Below are positions 1-12,100 of a DNA stretch of 64,000 nt, one piece after another. The DNA comes from Chrysaora quinquecirrha (taxonomy: Eukaryota; Cnidaria; Scyphozoa; Semaeostomeae; Pelagiidae), in NCBI GenBank assembly GCA_014526335.1, contig JACTAT010000061.1, positions 1 to 64,000 on the forward strand, read 5' to 3'. The notes under the pieces were generated by a model. That model worked only from the letters and a program-made list of their open reading frames with translations, made no database searches and had not been told where the DNA came from. Position 1 is the stretch's first letter. Each line of letters starts with the position of its first letter. The position numbers were made by a program, and so were the translations under genes.

Positions 1-144
1 TAATACTTCTTATTGAAGCAGGAATCCTGTAAAAAATTATTATGTGAATGACGTAAATACTAGATTGTCAAACGATAATACAGTTTAAGTAACTCTTTTT
101 TTCTCACAGTTATTAATCACAAATGTTCACCCCGGGTAATGTAT

Positions 145-370
145 GTGCAGTACAGTGGAGGGTGTGCAGTACAGTGGAGAATATTCAGTACAGTGGAGGG
201 ATATCATCAGTACAGTGGAGGAATATCATCAATGCCGTGGAGGGTTTTAAGTACTCACTGTACTGTACTGATGATATCCCTCCACAGTACTGAATATCTT
301 GTACTGATAATATCCCTCCACTGTACTGATGATATCCCTCCACTGTACTGAATATCCTCCATTGTACTGT
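145..370. repeat. Palindromic cluster of GTACAGTGGAGG units
   Basis: Several copies of CAGTACAGTGGAGG, often followed by ATATCATC, run in one direction up to about 245. The reverse complement (CCTCCACTGTACTGA) then runs back from about 258 to 370, so the whole block can fold into a long hairpin. A shorter relative lies at 10,151-10,285. No protein is credible here, because the open frame across it simply follows the repeat. It is probably a fold-back, MITE-like element, but no target duplication could be assigned. Confidence 0.6.
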
Positions 371-382
371 TATTCAAGATGA

Positions 383-473
383 GGGTGAAGGTGAAATGGT
401 GTGTTTATAGTAACAATCGCTAGGATCTCATGAACAATAACGAGACCTTCACCCTAGCTGTGACGCTACCGTG
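383..473 (+). repeat. Dispersed repeat, copy 1
   Basis: This segment starts GGGTGAAGGTGAAATGG and ends near CTAGCTGTGACGCTACC. A diverged copy lies at 38,524-38,620 with the same order of landmarks (GTGAAATGGTGT, GAGACCT, GCTGTAACGCTAC). The first copy directly follows the palindromic GTACAGTGGAGG block and the second directly precedes a 24-bp minisatellite. The family is unidentified. Confidence 0.45.
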
Positions 474-1316
474 GCGCATAGTTTTATCTACAAAGTTGCT
501 TTAAAATATAGAAAATATATAAACAACGATTTATATCTTTGATGAGGATATTAAAATGGAGAGGTCCAAGAACAGATCCTTGGGGCGCTCCTTGAACTTG
601 TTAACTCATGAACTATGTCGTCCTTTTACTTTTTGAACGCAAGATATTTGCGAAATAGAAATTGGGTAGCAAACTATGGACTTTGCGAGTGCTTTAATTG
701 ATCAATACAAATGAAAGAATTCCCGCCAAAAACCTCAGCCCGTGAAAGCCAATCAAAGCTTCTTGCGCTGGTCTAACGCAGGCAACTAAAGTGCAGTATT
801 TTGACCCAGTGCTCAGCATCTCTTTCCTACTGCTGAAAACTGCATGTGATAATCATAACAGGGCATGTTTAAAGAAGCAAGAACCTGGGAATAAAATTGA
901 TTATTTTCAATATTTGAATGCATAGTGTTGTGTGCCATGTACAGTACCTCCAGTACAATTACCACCAAACCATATGCTCGACCTATGCTACGCTTTTTCA
1001 TTCAGAAATTAATTAAATCAATATATTTATTACCTTATTTCGTTATGATTAAATATTGATTATTAATAATAAGTATAATTGAATTTTCTCAGCTACTCAC
1101 CCTTTTTCCACCTTAGTTGATGTTAAAAAGCCTTCAAGACAATTCCAATAATCACATTCTTTCAAACCAATTATGGCTAGGCCACCTGCAATTGTCACAT
1201 AAATCATTTATTTTTTTCGTACTTTCAATTTCCATTGCCAAATTAAAAAGTTGACTATTTAATGGAGTAAGTAGTACATCTGTACCTTTCGCACACTAGG
1301 GTTGCTTAATTAAGTA

Positions 1317-1655
1317 CAGGTTTTTTTTATAAGAAAGTTTTTTTTGGGCCAGTATTGAAACTTTCTTAGATATTTCATGTTTTCAGTACCAAAACTTTCT
1401 TGTGACTTTCTTAGCGAAAATTTTGGAATGCAGTATTTCCAAGAATGCACAGCTTAAGGCACTGTATACATTGCACAAATACCACGTTTTTCAAAGAAAA
1501 TAATCATTAGACTCGTTTAATAGCAAGATGAACGACTGAAAAGAAGAGCGAAAATAACATTCTTAAGTTTCAAGAATCCAGTATTGAACTTTCTTAAGTT
1601 TTTAAGATGTTGAGCACTACTTTCTTATAAACCACTTTCTTATAAAAAAAACGTG
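1317..1655. mobile_element. TA-flanked MITE, family A, copy 1
   Basis: The left end CAGGTTTTTTTTATAAGAAAG and the right end CTTTCTTATAAAAAAAACGTG are inverted repeats flanked by TA on both sides. The interior repeats short TAAGAAAG and CTTTCTTA motifs. A TA target duplication and lack of coding capacity fit a non-autonomous Tc1/mariner-type element. Related copies lie at 15,535, 17,157, 17,693, 18,255, 38,148, 39,568, 47,217, 48,588 and 51,844. Confidence 0.7.
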
Positions 1656-1890
1656 TAAGGTTTATATTTCTGTTATCTGCGCGAAGCAGTGATAATTTTT
1701 TGGTTACTCTGCGGAGGGCAATCATTTGTGGTTGAATATAGCGATCGAACATTGCTGATCAAACATTTAAGATTTGTGCCACGTGAACTTTTGGCAACGT
1801 CATAACGACCTTATGTACTTTGGTGTTTCTTAGAAGTTAGAATTTTTCTTTTGGCTTTCAGAAGGAATGACTAAGGCCCTTGCCAAACAA

Positions 1891-2241
1891 CCCCGGGGGG
1901 GGAGGGTAACTCCCATATGTATGGGTACGGGATGTGCCATTTTTGAGGTACCTTTTTAGGGGTGGAAAATAAATTTTGGGGTATCATATTTGCTAAAATT
2001 ACAAATTTGGGGTATAATTTTTTGCTAAGATGATCAATTTTGATAAAGTCACAATAACTGCCAAATTAATTTCAGCTGTATAACCCTAAAAACAGACTAT
2101 TGAGTATTTCTATGTACTATATTCATATTTCTTTTTGAACTTTGGGGTATACTTTTTAGAATTTTCATAAATTTTGGGGTCAACTTTTTATTACGAAAAT
2201 GGCACATCCCCGTCACTGATCTATTGAAGTTACTCCCCGGG
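1891..2241. mobile_element. Fold-back element with CCCCGGG ends
   Basis: The left end reads CCCCGGGGGGGGAGGGTAACT and the right end reads AGTTACTCCCCGGG, so the termini are inverted repeats. The segments just inside (ATGTGCCATTTTTGAGG versus AAATGGCACATCCC) pair as well. The interior repeats TTTTGGGGTAT-like blocks. A related piece is visible near 36,745-36,830. No coding content is seen. Confidence 0.55.
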
Positions 2242-2261
2242 AAATAACCCAAAAATTTTTT

Positions 2262-2511
2262 GTCAAACATTTGAAATTTGCTTCTCAAGGAAAATATTTG
2301 ACCGATTGCCCATGTCGCAGAACTTCGCTTTTCAAACATCAAGAACAAAATGTTTTCAACTCCTTCAAAATCAGAGTGCAACAAATTAAATTTACTTTTG
2401 GTTTTCAGACAATCTTTTGCATCTTGCGATGTGGTCAAACTGTCAAACATTGCTTGTAAACCAAATTTCAAATGCTTTACCAACAATGTTTGATCGTTTG
2501 GCCACAGCCTG
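2262..2511. mobile_element. Fold-back element, family B, copy 1
   Basis: The right end CAATGTTTGATCGTTTGGCC and the left part TTGTCAAACATTTGAAATTTGC mark a family of elements made of repeated, mutually inverted AAACATT and CAAACG motifs. This copy lacks the outermost left terminus. The short open frames across it on both strands are products of the repeat structure. Confidence 0.55.
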
Positions 2512-3296
2512 ACATTGGAATTTTCTTGATTTCACCCAGTTTCAAAAATTCAAGAGGAACTTCTAGGTCTGAAATGTCTTAGCACAATGTCTAAGAAAGA
2601 GTTTAAATCGGCAATTTCGAGTGCATATTCATATACTGTATCCAATAATTCAAATATTTCATTAACCAAGATACTGATCATCAATAATTAGCTAAATTTT
2701 TAATTCCACCATAGAAATTCCTTTGCATAATGCAAGCGTCAAATTCTCTGCATCAAATTGAAAATGTTCTATCTCATGCCTTGCTAATCTCACTCAGAAC
2801 AAACTATTTCGAAAGATATCTTGATTACGCTTTATCATGGGCTGTCAGTGTTTGCTGTAACATCTGGTTTCATTGAAACATTCGTATTTTTAATCAGTAG
2901 GCGTTACTGTAAACCATTTTATTCAGTTATCTAAAGCTTCACTTTAAGCTAAATGAACTCCTTGGGTAATCACTTCGGCGGATAATTCAATAATCGAAAT
3001 TGAGCGCCTGAAAACATCTGTTTTGAATCTTCTTGTTCACATCTTTAATTGTATTTTTTATACTTTGATGTGAATAATGTCGCATTGAATCCCTGTGACA
3101 AGCTATGTTGGACGGTAAATTGCGTAAGAGCGGACACCTCCGAGTTACAGAGTCTCCTTTATGATCTATATTTATGTTTTGCATTAAAATGGGAGTACGA
3201 TATCTTATGCCCTGGACAAACCTGCCCTCAGCAAAATTCTCACCGTGTGCGGCGGGCTTAAAGCATAATGTTTTACTGTCCGGCTACGTCTCAAAG

Positions 3297-3772
3297 CAGA
3301 GGCGGACTGGCAGCGAATCTCAAGGGTTGCTATTTCCAGTAAAAGGGGCCTGTTTTCACAATAGCAATTTGTCTTGTTAGTTGCTTCTAACGAGCTCCTC
3401 TGTAAAAAATCAATTCAAGGCAAGGGCTACTGTTCATGTTAATATTTCTTTTCTTATTTGCGATATGTCGATGGCAAAATCGTCTCCCTTTTATACATAT
3501 TTTCGCATTTCTATATTTTCTTGCTTCCATATTTTTGTGCGCATATGCTGATTATCTTTCTATTTTACTTCTTTCCAATTATCCCCATTGAGAAACAATT
3601 TCTTTTATTTCCAACTGTTTTCAGACTGAGCGAAACCAATCCAAATCTCTTCGAAATCCCAAGAAATCGAAGAGAATTGCTCAAGAAACAACAGAAACAG
3701 TTTGTTCAAGACCCTATAACAAGAAGGCCCAGGTTGCAATTGCGACCTAGTATCCCTGCCAGTCCGCCCCTG
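3297..3772. mobile_element. Non-autonomous hAT element, copy 1
   Basis: The termini are CAGAGGCGGACTGGCAG on the left and CTGCCAGTCCGCCCCTG on the right. They are flanked by an 8-bp duplication, TCTCAAAG on the left and TCTCAAAT on the right, with one mismatch. CAG-type termini with 8-bp duplications are typical of hAT elements. Copy 2 at 9,461-9,918 is closely similar along its length. The open frames inside have no recognisable transposase, so both are probably deletion derivatives. Confidence 0.8.
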
Positions 3773-3990
3773 TCTCAAATTAGTGTTCATATAATGTTTC
3801 GTTTGTGTCAAGAAAAGAAGTTTTTCAACTTTCTTGAAAACGTTGTTCAGTCAGTAATATCTGCTTGACAAGCAAGATGTAGAAAGCGAGGGAATTATCG
3901 GTTACGCCAATATGTAGCTGTTTATAAAACCAATAAATGTAAAGAGATTTTGCGTGTACCAAACTAAAGTTTCTTTACTTGCGGAAAACA

Positions 3991-4072
3991 TAGCCTGTGT
4001 GCAGACTCAACTCTGTCCCTGTCAAAAGTGTACACTTTTGATGAGAAAGAGTTGAGTCTGCACGCAGACTAG
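3991..4072. repeat. Short perfect-type hairpin
   Basis: TAGCCTGTGTGCAGACTCAA at the left pairs with TTGAGTCTGCACGCAGACTA at the right, around a central palindrome AAAAGTGTACACTTTT. This is a compact 80-bp fold-back sequence without coding content. It is probably a very short MITE. Confidence 0.6.
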
Positions 4073-5408
4073 GAAAACATGGTGCAGAAAAATATATTAG
4101 TCCGGTGCTGACCTAAGAGGTTTGGGTTAGAAACTTTTGAAAGGAATAATTAGAGGGAGAATATTGTACCTTAGAGTAGCCCATTGAAAAATGAGAGCAG
4201 AGTTGACGGTTTGCGAATATGTTTGATCTTCAAGTCTACCCATGACTTCGAACTGGGTTGAGCTTTGATTTCAGTTGCACTTGTACGTTGAAACATTTAA
4301 TATTTCTCAGCATATTCATTATTAATGATAATCATTTTCAAATCAGATTATAATTTCTAGATTTCTCATATTATATCTGCGGTGGTGAAGAAACAGTGAG
4401 ACTTTTTAGAGTTTATCAACTTTGCGGACAACCAAACAGCGCTGTGTTTTCTGTTCAGTAATGTTTGGCTGTCAGATAACTTAGTTAGTCGAATCGGAAC
4501 CTTTCGGAAACCTTATTTATTTAACTTATTTTTTGATAGCTGGGAAAGGAAAACTGTCGATTTACGTTCGTTCACTGCGCCTCACTCGGTCCGTACGTCA
4601 TGCTTCGGTCAGAATATTTTCCGGCATTGACCTCGCAAGCGTTCAATAATTGCATAATAAGAAAAAATCGTTGCTTGATGTGAACTTAGGAATACAAAAT
4701 TTCAAATACGCTAAATCTCGCGTTCGGTACAGTGTTAGATAATATCTGTGATTATCAGTAAGATTCCCGCCCTGATCTAATATCAGAACATCTGGAAACT
4801 TCTGTTTTTAAAACTCTCTGTTAGTGATGTCGAGATTAGAAAAGGCTGCAATGTTTCAGTTATAGGGGAAGGGAGTTTTAAAGACGGTTGACGCATTTCT
4901 CTGCATCTAAGGAATAAGTATTTCTTGAGAGCGAATACTTTGATATTCACAGGACGCGTAAAGACGAAATCGCGTTGGATTTCTCCCTTTCCCGATCGAG
5001 TTTGCTTCTCTTTCATGATCCTTCAGTGTTTAGCATTTCACAAAAATACATATGATACAGTATCTCTAAGTTAAATATTTCTGCTCCACCTAAGCTGAAT
5101 ATTTCATCGCAAAGCAACATAGCCGCTGTTTGTCGTGAAATAAGCCAACGACTGTCCACCGGTTTTGGTGCGTTCTTCTGGCATTCTGTCTTTTTTCGGG
5201 AGGCTTCTGAGATATCGAAAGCCAGTTCTTTTAGACAACTCTCGAAAAAAACTGAATTTTTGGAGGCTCCAATCTCTTCTGACTCCAGAGCTGGAAGATT
5301 TCGCAGGAGAAATTATTTCCAAATCATCTTCTCTGAACTTTTTCGTTTTTCAAGAAAGTGCGATTTTTGGCGTCTGGAATCGGAAGCCTACTTTGTCTAC
5401 TTTGACCC

Positions 5409-5810
5409 CGTTTACACGATCAAAATGGATCAGTTCTAAAGTGGATCCGATCCACTTTTAGTAGTGGATAGGCCTTGCGTTTAAATATTTTACATACACA
5501 CGTTTACATACGCACAATTCGTAGATCCGATCCAGTTTTGTTCCGCGGACCGACCTAGTTTTGGATCGCTCTGAAAAGCGTTCCAGTTTAGATCCGATCT
5601 ACCTTTGCATTGTGTAAGCAGGTTGATCCGACCCAAAACTCACTCTCTTCGAAAATATTATCATAATTACTATAGAAATATTCAGTAGCCACGTATGCGT
5701 CAATAACCAGCCCCAAAAGTGGATCGGATCCGTGCCTCGTGTTAACGGAAGGCCTATCCGTACCGGCTCCGGTCCACTTTAGATCCGATCCACTTTCTCT
5801 CGTGTAAACG
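5409..5810. mobile_element. Fold-back element rich in GGATC motifs
   Basis: The ends CGTTTACACGA and TCGTGTAAACG are inverted repeats. The interior contains many GATCCGATCCA and TGGATCGGATC motifs in both orientations. No reading frame is credible. It resembles a non-autonomous DNA element, but the superfamily cannot be assigned because no clear target duplication is visible. Confidence 0.5.
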
Positions 5811-5998
5811 TAGCCTTTCTAAAATTCAGAAGAGATGAAAGTCTCAAAATAACGCACTCTTTTTTTATTCAGATACCGGAGCCCCGAACCCCTACATTGG
5901 ACTCACGCGAAACATCCTGATTAAGCGATAAGAAAATTAGGCGCATCAGAGCATGGGCGAACGTCTAGTAACAACATGCATCTACATGATAGATTCTT

Positions 5999-6176
5999 AA
6001 AACAGCACAATTTTTGGAAAAGATTCAGTACCATGAAGAGAGAGACAATTTTACGACGTTTCGGAGAGAGAGACAATTTTACGAAGATCACTTGATAAAG
6101 GGTAATGGCCGAAACGTCGTAAAATTGTCTCTCTCTTCATGGTACTGAATCTTTTTCAAAAAATTGTGCTGTTTTA
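5999..6176. mobile_element. Inverted pair of Penelope-like 3' ends
   Basis: Two arms of about 65 bp carrying AACAGCACAATTTTT, GATTCAGTACCATGAAG and TTTTACGACGTTTCGG face each other. The right part also contains CTTGATAAAGGGTAATGGCC next to GAAACGTCGT. Penelope-like retroelements commonly end in a 'gataaagggtaa...ccgaaacgtcg' stretch, and the same stretch lies beside a GIY-YIG remnant at 15,163-15,232. I therefore read this as terminal debris of a Penelope-like element. Confidence 0.5.
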
Positions 6177-8644
6177 TTCATTCTTAAGTACCACATTTTA
6201 TTCATTCTTAAGTACCACACGCTACACTTATATGATAGGCTCTTGTTAACAGATATAGGCTTCACAAAGAGAAATATATCTAGCTATACATACGCTTCAG
6301 TCCTCTGCGCAGAATCAATTCAATCGTCTCACAAAACGGTGCAATGAGCGAATTATCATCCGGTATAGGATTTCTACCGTCTTTTTTAATCAGGCTGCTT
6401 ACAACTGTAAAAGTAATGAAAAACAACGCAAAAATATATTTTTGTGAATAATTTGACAAATGCATAAAACACGAGATTATTATAAAACAAAATTAAACTT
6501 AATTAAAAGCCAACCGTTTACAAAGAAAGATTGACAAAGCGAAATTACACGACATGAAAAATTAACTAAGTAAAAGTTTCGGTCAACAGAAAGTGCCTGT
6601 TTTGTAGTTTTAAAACACTCATTCTAAGCAGCTTTTGAACTAAGACTTCACTTATGCGAAGGAATGCTATTATTTTAGCTTTGAGTACTTCTTTGGTCTC
6701 GTGCGAGCGGTAGTTCGTTTCCAAGACTCTTTCCGTCGCACGAACTGCGATTGTGGCTGACCGCAGTTGAGTTACTTTTGTTGTATCGTTTCTATAAAAG
6801 TCCATTGATGCAAAATCCCTTTAAAAATCCTTTTTCTGCTCTTTGAGTTGAAATAATTTCCTTTGAACGTAAGTTTTTACCGCGAAATAGCATTTTGGGC
6901 ATGCAGTGAAAGGAAGCTTTTTCCTTTGTTTCAAACGGTAGATTTCCAAAAGCTGTTTTCATTTTTAGCTTGTTCGAAATTTTTTCTAAGAACGGGAATA
7001 CTCTAATCATGTTTGCTTGTAAAAAGAATTGTTTACTGACTTTTTCGTTTTTTAAGTTATTGTTGGCGTATATGGTTTCAAGATTTGAAAGAGGACTTTA
7101 ATTGGAAAAAATATCTTTTTTCCTGGAAAAAACGCTTTCGAGATGTTGGCGAAAGGTGCCTTGCAGCTAGAAATGTTTTCACGTGTTGAGCGTTTTATAT
7201 CTTGTAAAAGATAAATCGTTATATTATCTTCAACTCTATTTCCTATACATCGACAGAGTGGCCTAGCATATCAGTATGTTTAGGAACTTCAATTCAATTA
7301 ATGGTGATGTGAACTTATGATCTTTTGAGCGTTGACTTTTCATCGACGAAGGACTTGGGTCCGCATTTTGATAAAAATTTTGAAATTGAATATTTAAACC
7401 TTACATTCGTTACAACTTATGGATCTTGCTTAATCTTGCAGATAAAACTTAAATTCAAGCTTCTTATATGCTTTCAGAAAACGATGAAAAATTGATGATG
7501 ATTTTGCCGCTATTGCTTTAGTAAAGTTTCTTAAATTTTCATAATATACAGTATCTGCTGAAAATTCAGATCATAGCATTCTTACTTACCGGCTAGTTGC
7601 TCCAACAGGATTTCATTGTCCATATCTATTTTATGTGTTGTAATTATCTGGCAGTAATATTGTAATCGTTAAAACACTCAGTGAATATTCTTCCCTTCGT
7701 TTCCGAGCAGAAGACTTTTTCTTCTGCCGGTCTATCCATGGAACCATCTGATTCTGTGTCTACATAAATTTTTAATGACTGCTTTAGATTTAATTATTCA
7801 GTCTTACTATCTTTGGTTGCAAAATAAAGTCCTAAAGCAGGACGAAATTAAAAGCCAGAGATGGCCTACCATGATTATTGAGTGTGCATGACCGTAGCGA
7901 ATCAATAACAAGTTGATTACCAGTCATGAACCATGAAATTCGGCTTAGGCCTACTTAGGCCAGTTCCCAGTTCTGTCAGTTTCTTACCCTAGCTATCATA
8001 AAGCCTAAACTAAACTGAAGCCTAATGATGAATCAAATGTTTGCTGGACCGGTGAGGCACTTATAGGGGGGGGGGGATTGGATTGGTGCTCCCTTTCTCT
8101 TTGCTTAAAAAGTACCAAGTTCCTTGCTCCAGTAGAAATCAACCTTGGTTTAATGAATCTTAAATTTAAAAATAAACTGTCTAGCAAAAATCAGTTTGCT
8201 CCCAACTCCTAAGCTCCCGTGCCTTCAACTAAAGTTCCCATGCTTCCTGCCCGTTTTAGGTTTTGCTCCGTTCGCTCTCTTCTCCCAGAAAACCCTTATC
8301 AGACAATTAGAGCCACGCTGTTGAGTGGAATCCTGTAATTTCCCATATGAACTTCCACTGCTAAATGAGACTAAGTATTGTAACTATGCATAAATCAGTT
8401 GAAAGTAGCAAAGGATGATGTACATACATGCATTAGCTATTTAGGGTGCGTTCTTTTTAAGCGAATCGGAGATTTGCTACGCTCTTTTCATTCTATTTAG
8501 TTTGCTTGTAAAGGCATTGACTTGTTCCCTGGCTGTTTAATAGAGTGCGCCTTTTGGTAGCGTATCCACAAGAACGTTTTCATGAAAGTTTCTGCTGTTG
8601 TTGTTGTTGTTGTAAAAGAGGTTGTTGTTGCTGTGTGAATAAGG
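6177..8644. other. Gene-free interval
   Basis: I see no convincing exon, RNA gene or complete mobile element in this interval. The open frames are short, lack recognisable domains and lie on both strands. A small (TTG)n run is present at about 8,593-8,613. Unspliced, unrecognised exons cannot be excluded. Confidence 0.4.
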
Positions 8645-9090
8645 TAGGCTCTGGTCAAACGATCAAACAGTGTTGCTCCAACTTTTCAAATTTGCTTTAC
8701 AACAAATGTTGACCGGCCACGTCCAAAAACATTGCTGTCAAACAACGATGTACAATCAGCGAATGCACAAACACGAACGCCTTGTTGCTAAGAGATGTTG
8801 CTGGGCAGTGAAATGTTGCAAGTTGTTGAAGTTTTTCAAAAACAAAAGAAATGTTTGACAAGTAATTTTAGAAAGGCGGCCAAACGATCAAACATTGGTT
8901 GACAAGCAAAAACAAGCAAAATTTCTTACGTGGTGTTTTTGAAAAAGTTCAAAAACATTTTTTGCCTGCGCACGCAAAAAATATTGGACGAACAATGTTT
9001 TTGGACGTGGCTAAACTGTCAAACATTTTGCTTGAAAAGCAAATTTCAAATGTTGGATCCACAATGTTTGATCGTTAGGCCATGGCCTGA
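8645..9090. mobile_element. Fold-back element, family B, copy 2
   Basis: The left end TAGGCTCTGGTCAAACGATC and the right end GATCGTTAGGCCATGGCCT are inverted repeats. Inside are repeated AAACATTG and CAATGTTTTTGGACGTGGC motifs, including a second internal start near 8,880. It may be two overlapping copies. It ends about 40 bp from the last exon of the CapA/PgsAA-like gene. Confidence 0.6.
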
Positions 9091-9128
9091 AAGTAAAGTA
9101 GGACAATGCAAAAGTCAACCCACCACCG

Positions 9129-12100
9129 TCAACAGACATCTCCGAACAAATCACAAATATTTTTATCATAAAGGCAATTTCTTTGTACAAACGAACGTCC
9201 ATACAGTGGACGCCTTTTATCGTCGGACAAAAAATGATCAATGCAGTTTAGATCACTTCCATCACATACTTTATTCCACTTTCCAGTTATAGGTGTTGGT
9301 TGTTGGCAGTGGGTTTCTGGTTCGTCCTTGATATCATACTGCAAGTAGCTGGCTTCTAGAATCTTACTCCTAAAATTGAAGTGGAAGAAAATCGTAACAC
9401 TAGCCGGACATGGTAATTATGCAAGACTAGCAGATAAGTTTACACTTGTTTTTTTGTAAGCAGAGGCGGACTGGCAGCGAATCTCAAGGGTAAGGGGCCT
9501 GTTTTCGCTATAGCAATTTGTCTTGTTAGTTGCTTCTAGCGAGCTCCTGTGTAAAGAATCAATTCAAGGCAAGGGCTACTCTTCATGTCAATACTTCTTT
9601 TCTTATTTAGGATATTTCGATGGCAAAACCGTCTCCCTTTTATACATATGTTCGCTTTTCTATATTTTCTTGCTTCCATATTTTTGTGCGCATATGCTGA
9701 TTATCTTTTTATTTTTACTTCTTTCCAATTATCTGCATTGAGAAACAATTTCTGTCATTTCCAACTGTTTTCAGACTGAGCGAAACCCATCCAAATCTCT
9801 TCGAAATCCCAAGAAATCGAAGACATTTGCTCAAGAAACAACAGAATCAGTTTGTTAAAGACTCTGTATAACAAGAAGGCCCTGGTTGCAACGTAGCATC
9901 CCTGCCAGTCCGTCCCTGTTTGTAAGAGATCTTTTATAAGAAATCTCCTACAAGACACTGCACAAGTCGCTTTTTTGAAAATCAAGAAACTCTTCTTTAA
10001 ATGGACTAGAAAGTCAACTAAAACCTAAGAAACTTTCAAATATTCATAAAACATTGGCATTTATTGTTATGACATCCTTTGGGTAGCACACCGATTGGCT
10101 TGGTGGCAATTATTAGGATCTGGCAATATGTAACAGATGAAACATCTCTCTGTGGGGGGATATCATCAGTACTGTAGGGGGATATCTTCAGTACTGTTGA
10201 GTGTTGAGGATGTTCAATTTCCCTCCACAGTATTTATGGTATCCCTGTACTGTACAGAATATCCTCCACAGTACTGCACAGAGGTTCTGCAGGGTGATCC
10301 ACTTGTATCTCTGCTTCAATGTCTTGCGCGGAAAGCCTTGAAGCATTCATATTGAATTGTCGGGCGCTTGGTGTAATTCTAAATCCTATAGAGCTCTAGG
10401 ATTCTCCGATTACTAGATTGCTAGCTGACAAAAATGTTACCTGCTGACTTTAATCTTCAATAAGAAAGATTGTTGTGTTGGATTGTGTACTTCTTTCATC
10501 TTATTTGTGTATTCAGATACATTGAATTTTCCCTCTGAAGCTTCCTGGCAAAGAAAACAAAACGTACGTGTAATTGAGCAAGGAAAATGTTGTGAATTTC
10601 CATGTTCATGGGGTCTTTTCTTTGAATTGACTTTTAACAATTGTTAAAGTGCCTCACTAACTGACGTTCAGCGTCATGACGTGCATGCAATGTGTGTTGT
10701 TGTGAGTGCTGGGTGTTACTGATGTTTGGTGCACCCCTTTTTTACCCATGCGTTTATAGAAAGTGATTTGACCACCATGAACTTCAAACTCAGTATTTTA
10801 TGGGAAATGTTTTTGAATAACTGAGATTTAGAAAGACGAGAGTTATGAAGTGAATTGTGATGCACCCCTCAGAAGCCCGAAACTTTCAGTTCTGTTTTCT
10901 TCTTGAGACAGCTTATTAGTATCAAGGGTATACTTGTATAATATAATATATAATATAAAGTGAAAAAGGGGCTGGAAGGCAGAAGCCTATAATACCCTGC
11001 GTAACATATATACAGTTCAAACACATACTGTATGTCCTTGTTCAAACAGTCGTATAATTTTTCAAACGTGAAAACATCCTTGGTCAAAGAATCAAGGACA
11101 AGCTACAGGTTAACGTCAGCATCAGCAGTAATGTTACCCATTACAAAGACCTGCGATATCAAACAGTTATGCTTGCTTGCTTGTCACAAGAACCTTGTTA
11201 CAATGATTGTCAGCTTCCCTTTCTGTCTTTACGTCAGTAAAATAAAAAAATTTTATACTAGTGATTCAAAAAGGAATATATTTTGGTTGTATGGTGGGAG
11301 CCACAGTAGCCAGGGTGGAGAGGTATCGTTGGTTTAACTATTTCTCTGAAACCAATCGACTGGCATAAACTACTAGACTGATTACCTGAGTCGTAGTTTC
11401 GCTATTGAATTGAATTGCTGGACGCTCAAACCAGTTTGAGCGATCTCCTTTTTAGTGCTAGCCTCGATCGCATGAGCGATAACTGAGACTCAGGTAATCC
11501 GTCTAATTAACTACACTATTTTAGCTCAACTAATCTAAAACAAAAAAACATTTTTGAAGTCAAGAAAAACAAAACTTACTGCATTAGGAACCCCAGTCCT
11601 CACGAAAAGTAAATTACCAAGACTGTAGGCAACAAAATAATTTTCTCCAATGCACTGATAATTTTGAGGAACATGTGGATGTGCTCCAATCGTCAAATTC
11701 GCGCCAAACTGTTTCAGCTCTCTTGCGATATAACGAATGTGCTGTGGTGGTACAGGAAGTTTCTCAAAACCCCAATGCATCAGAACAATAAGATAGTCAA
11801 CCTTTTGCTGTAAAAAATGTCGGCATTGAAAAAGTGGAATTACTTCACTAAATTTAAACAAATTTCATATTACAGATGTACTCGCAAAAGTACTACATAA
11901 ACAGCAATTTGTGATTAACAATAATTGGTGATTGATGATTGATGATTAAAGATGGGTAGTTTATGATTGATGACTTAAGATTGATGATTGGTGTGCTTGA
12001 TGCTGGATTATCAATGATTAATGATCCGTGATTGATGATTGATTATTTATGATTGATGATAAAAGATTGATAACTGATGATTGATGATTGATTCTTGATT

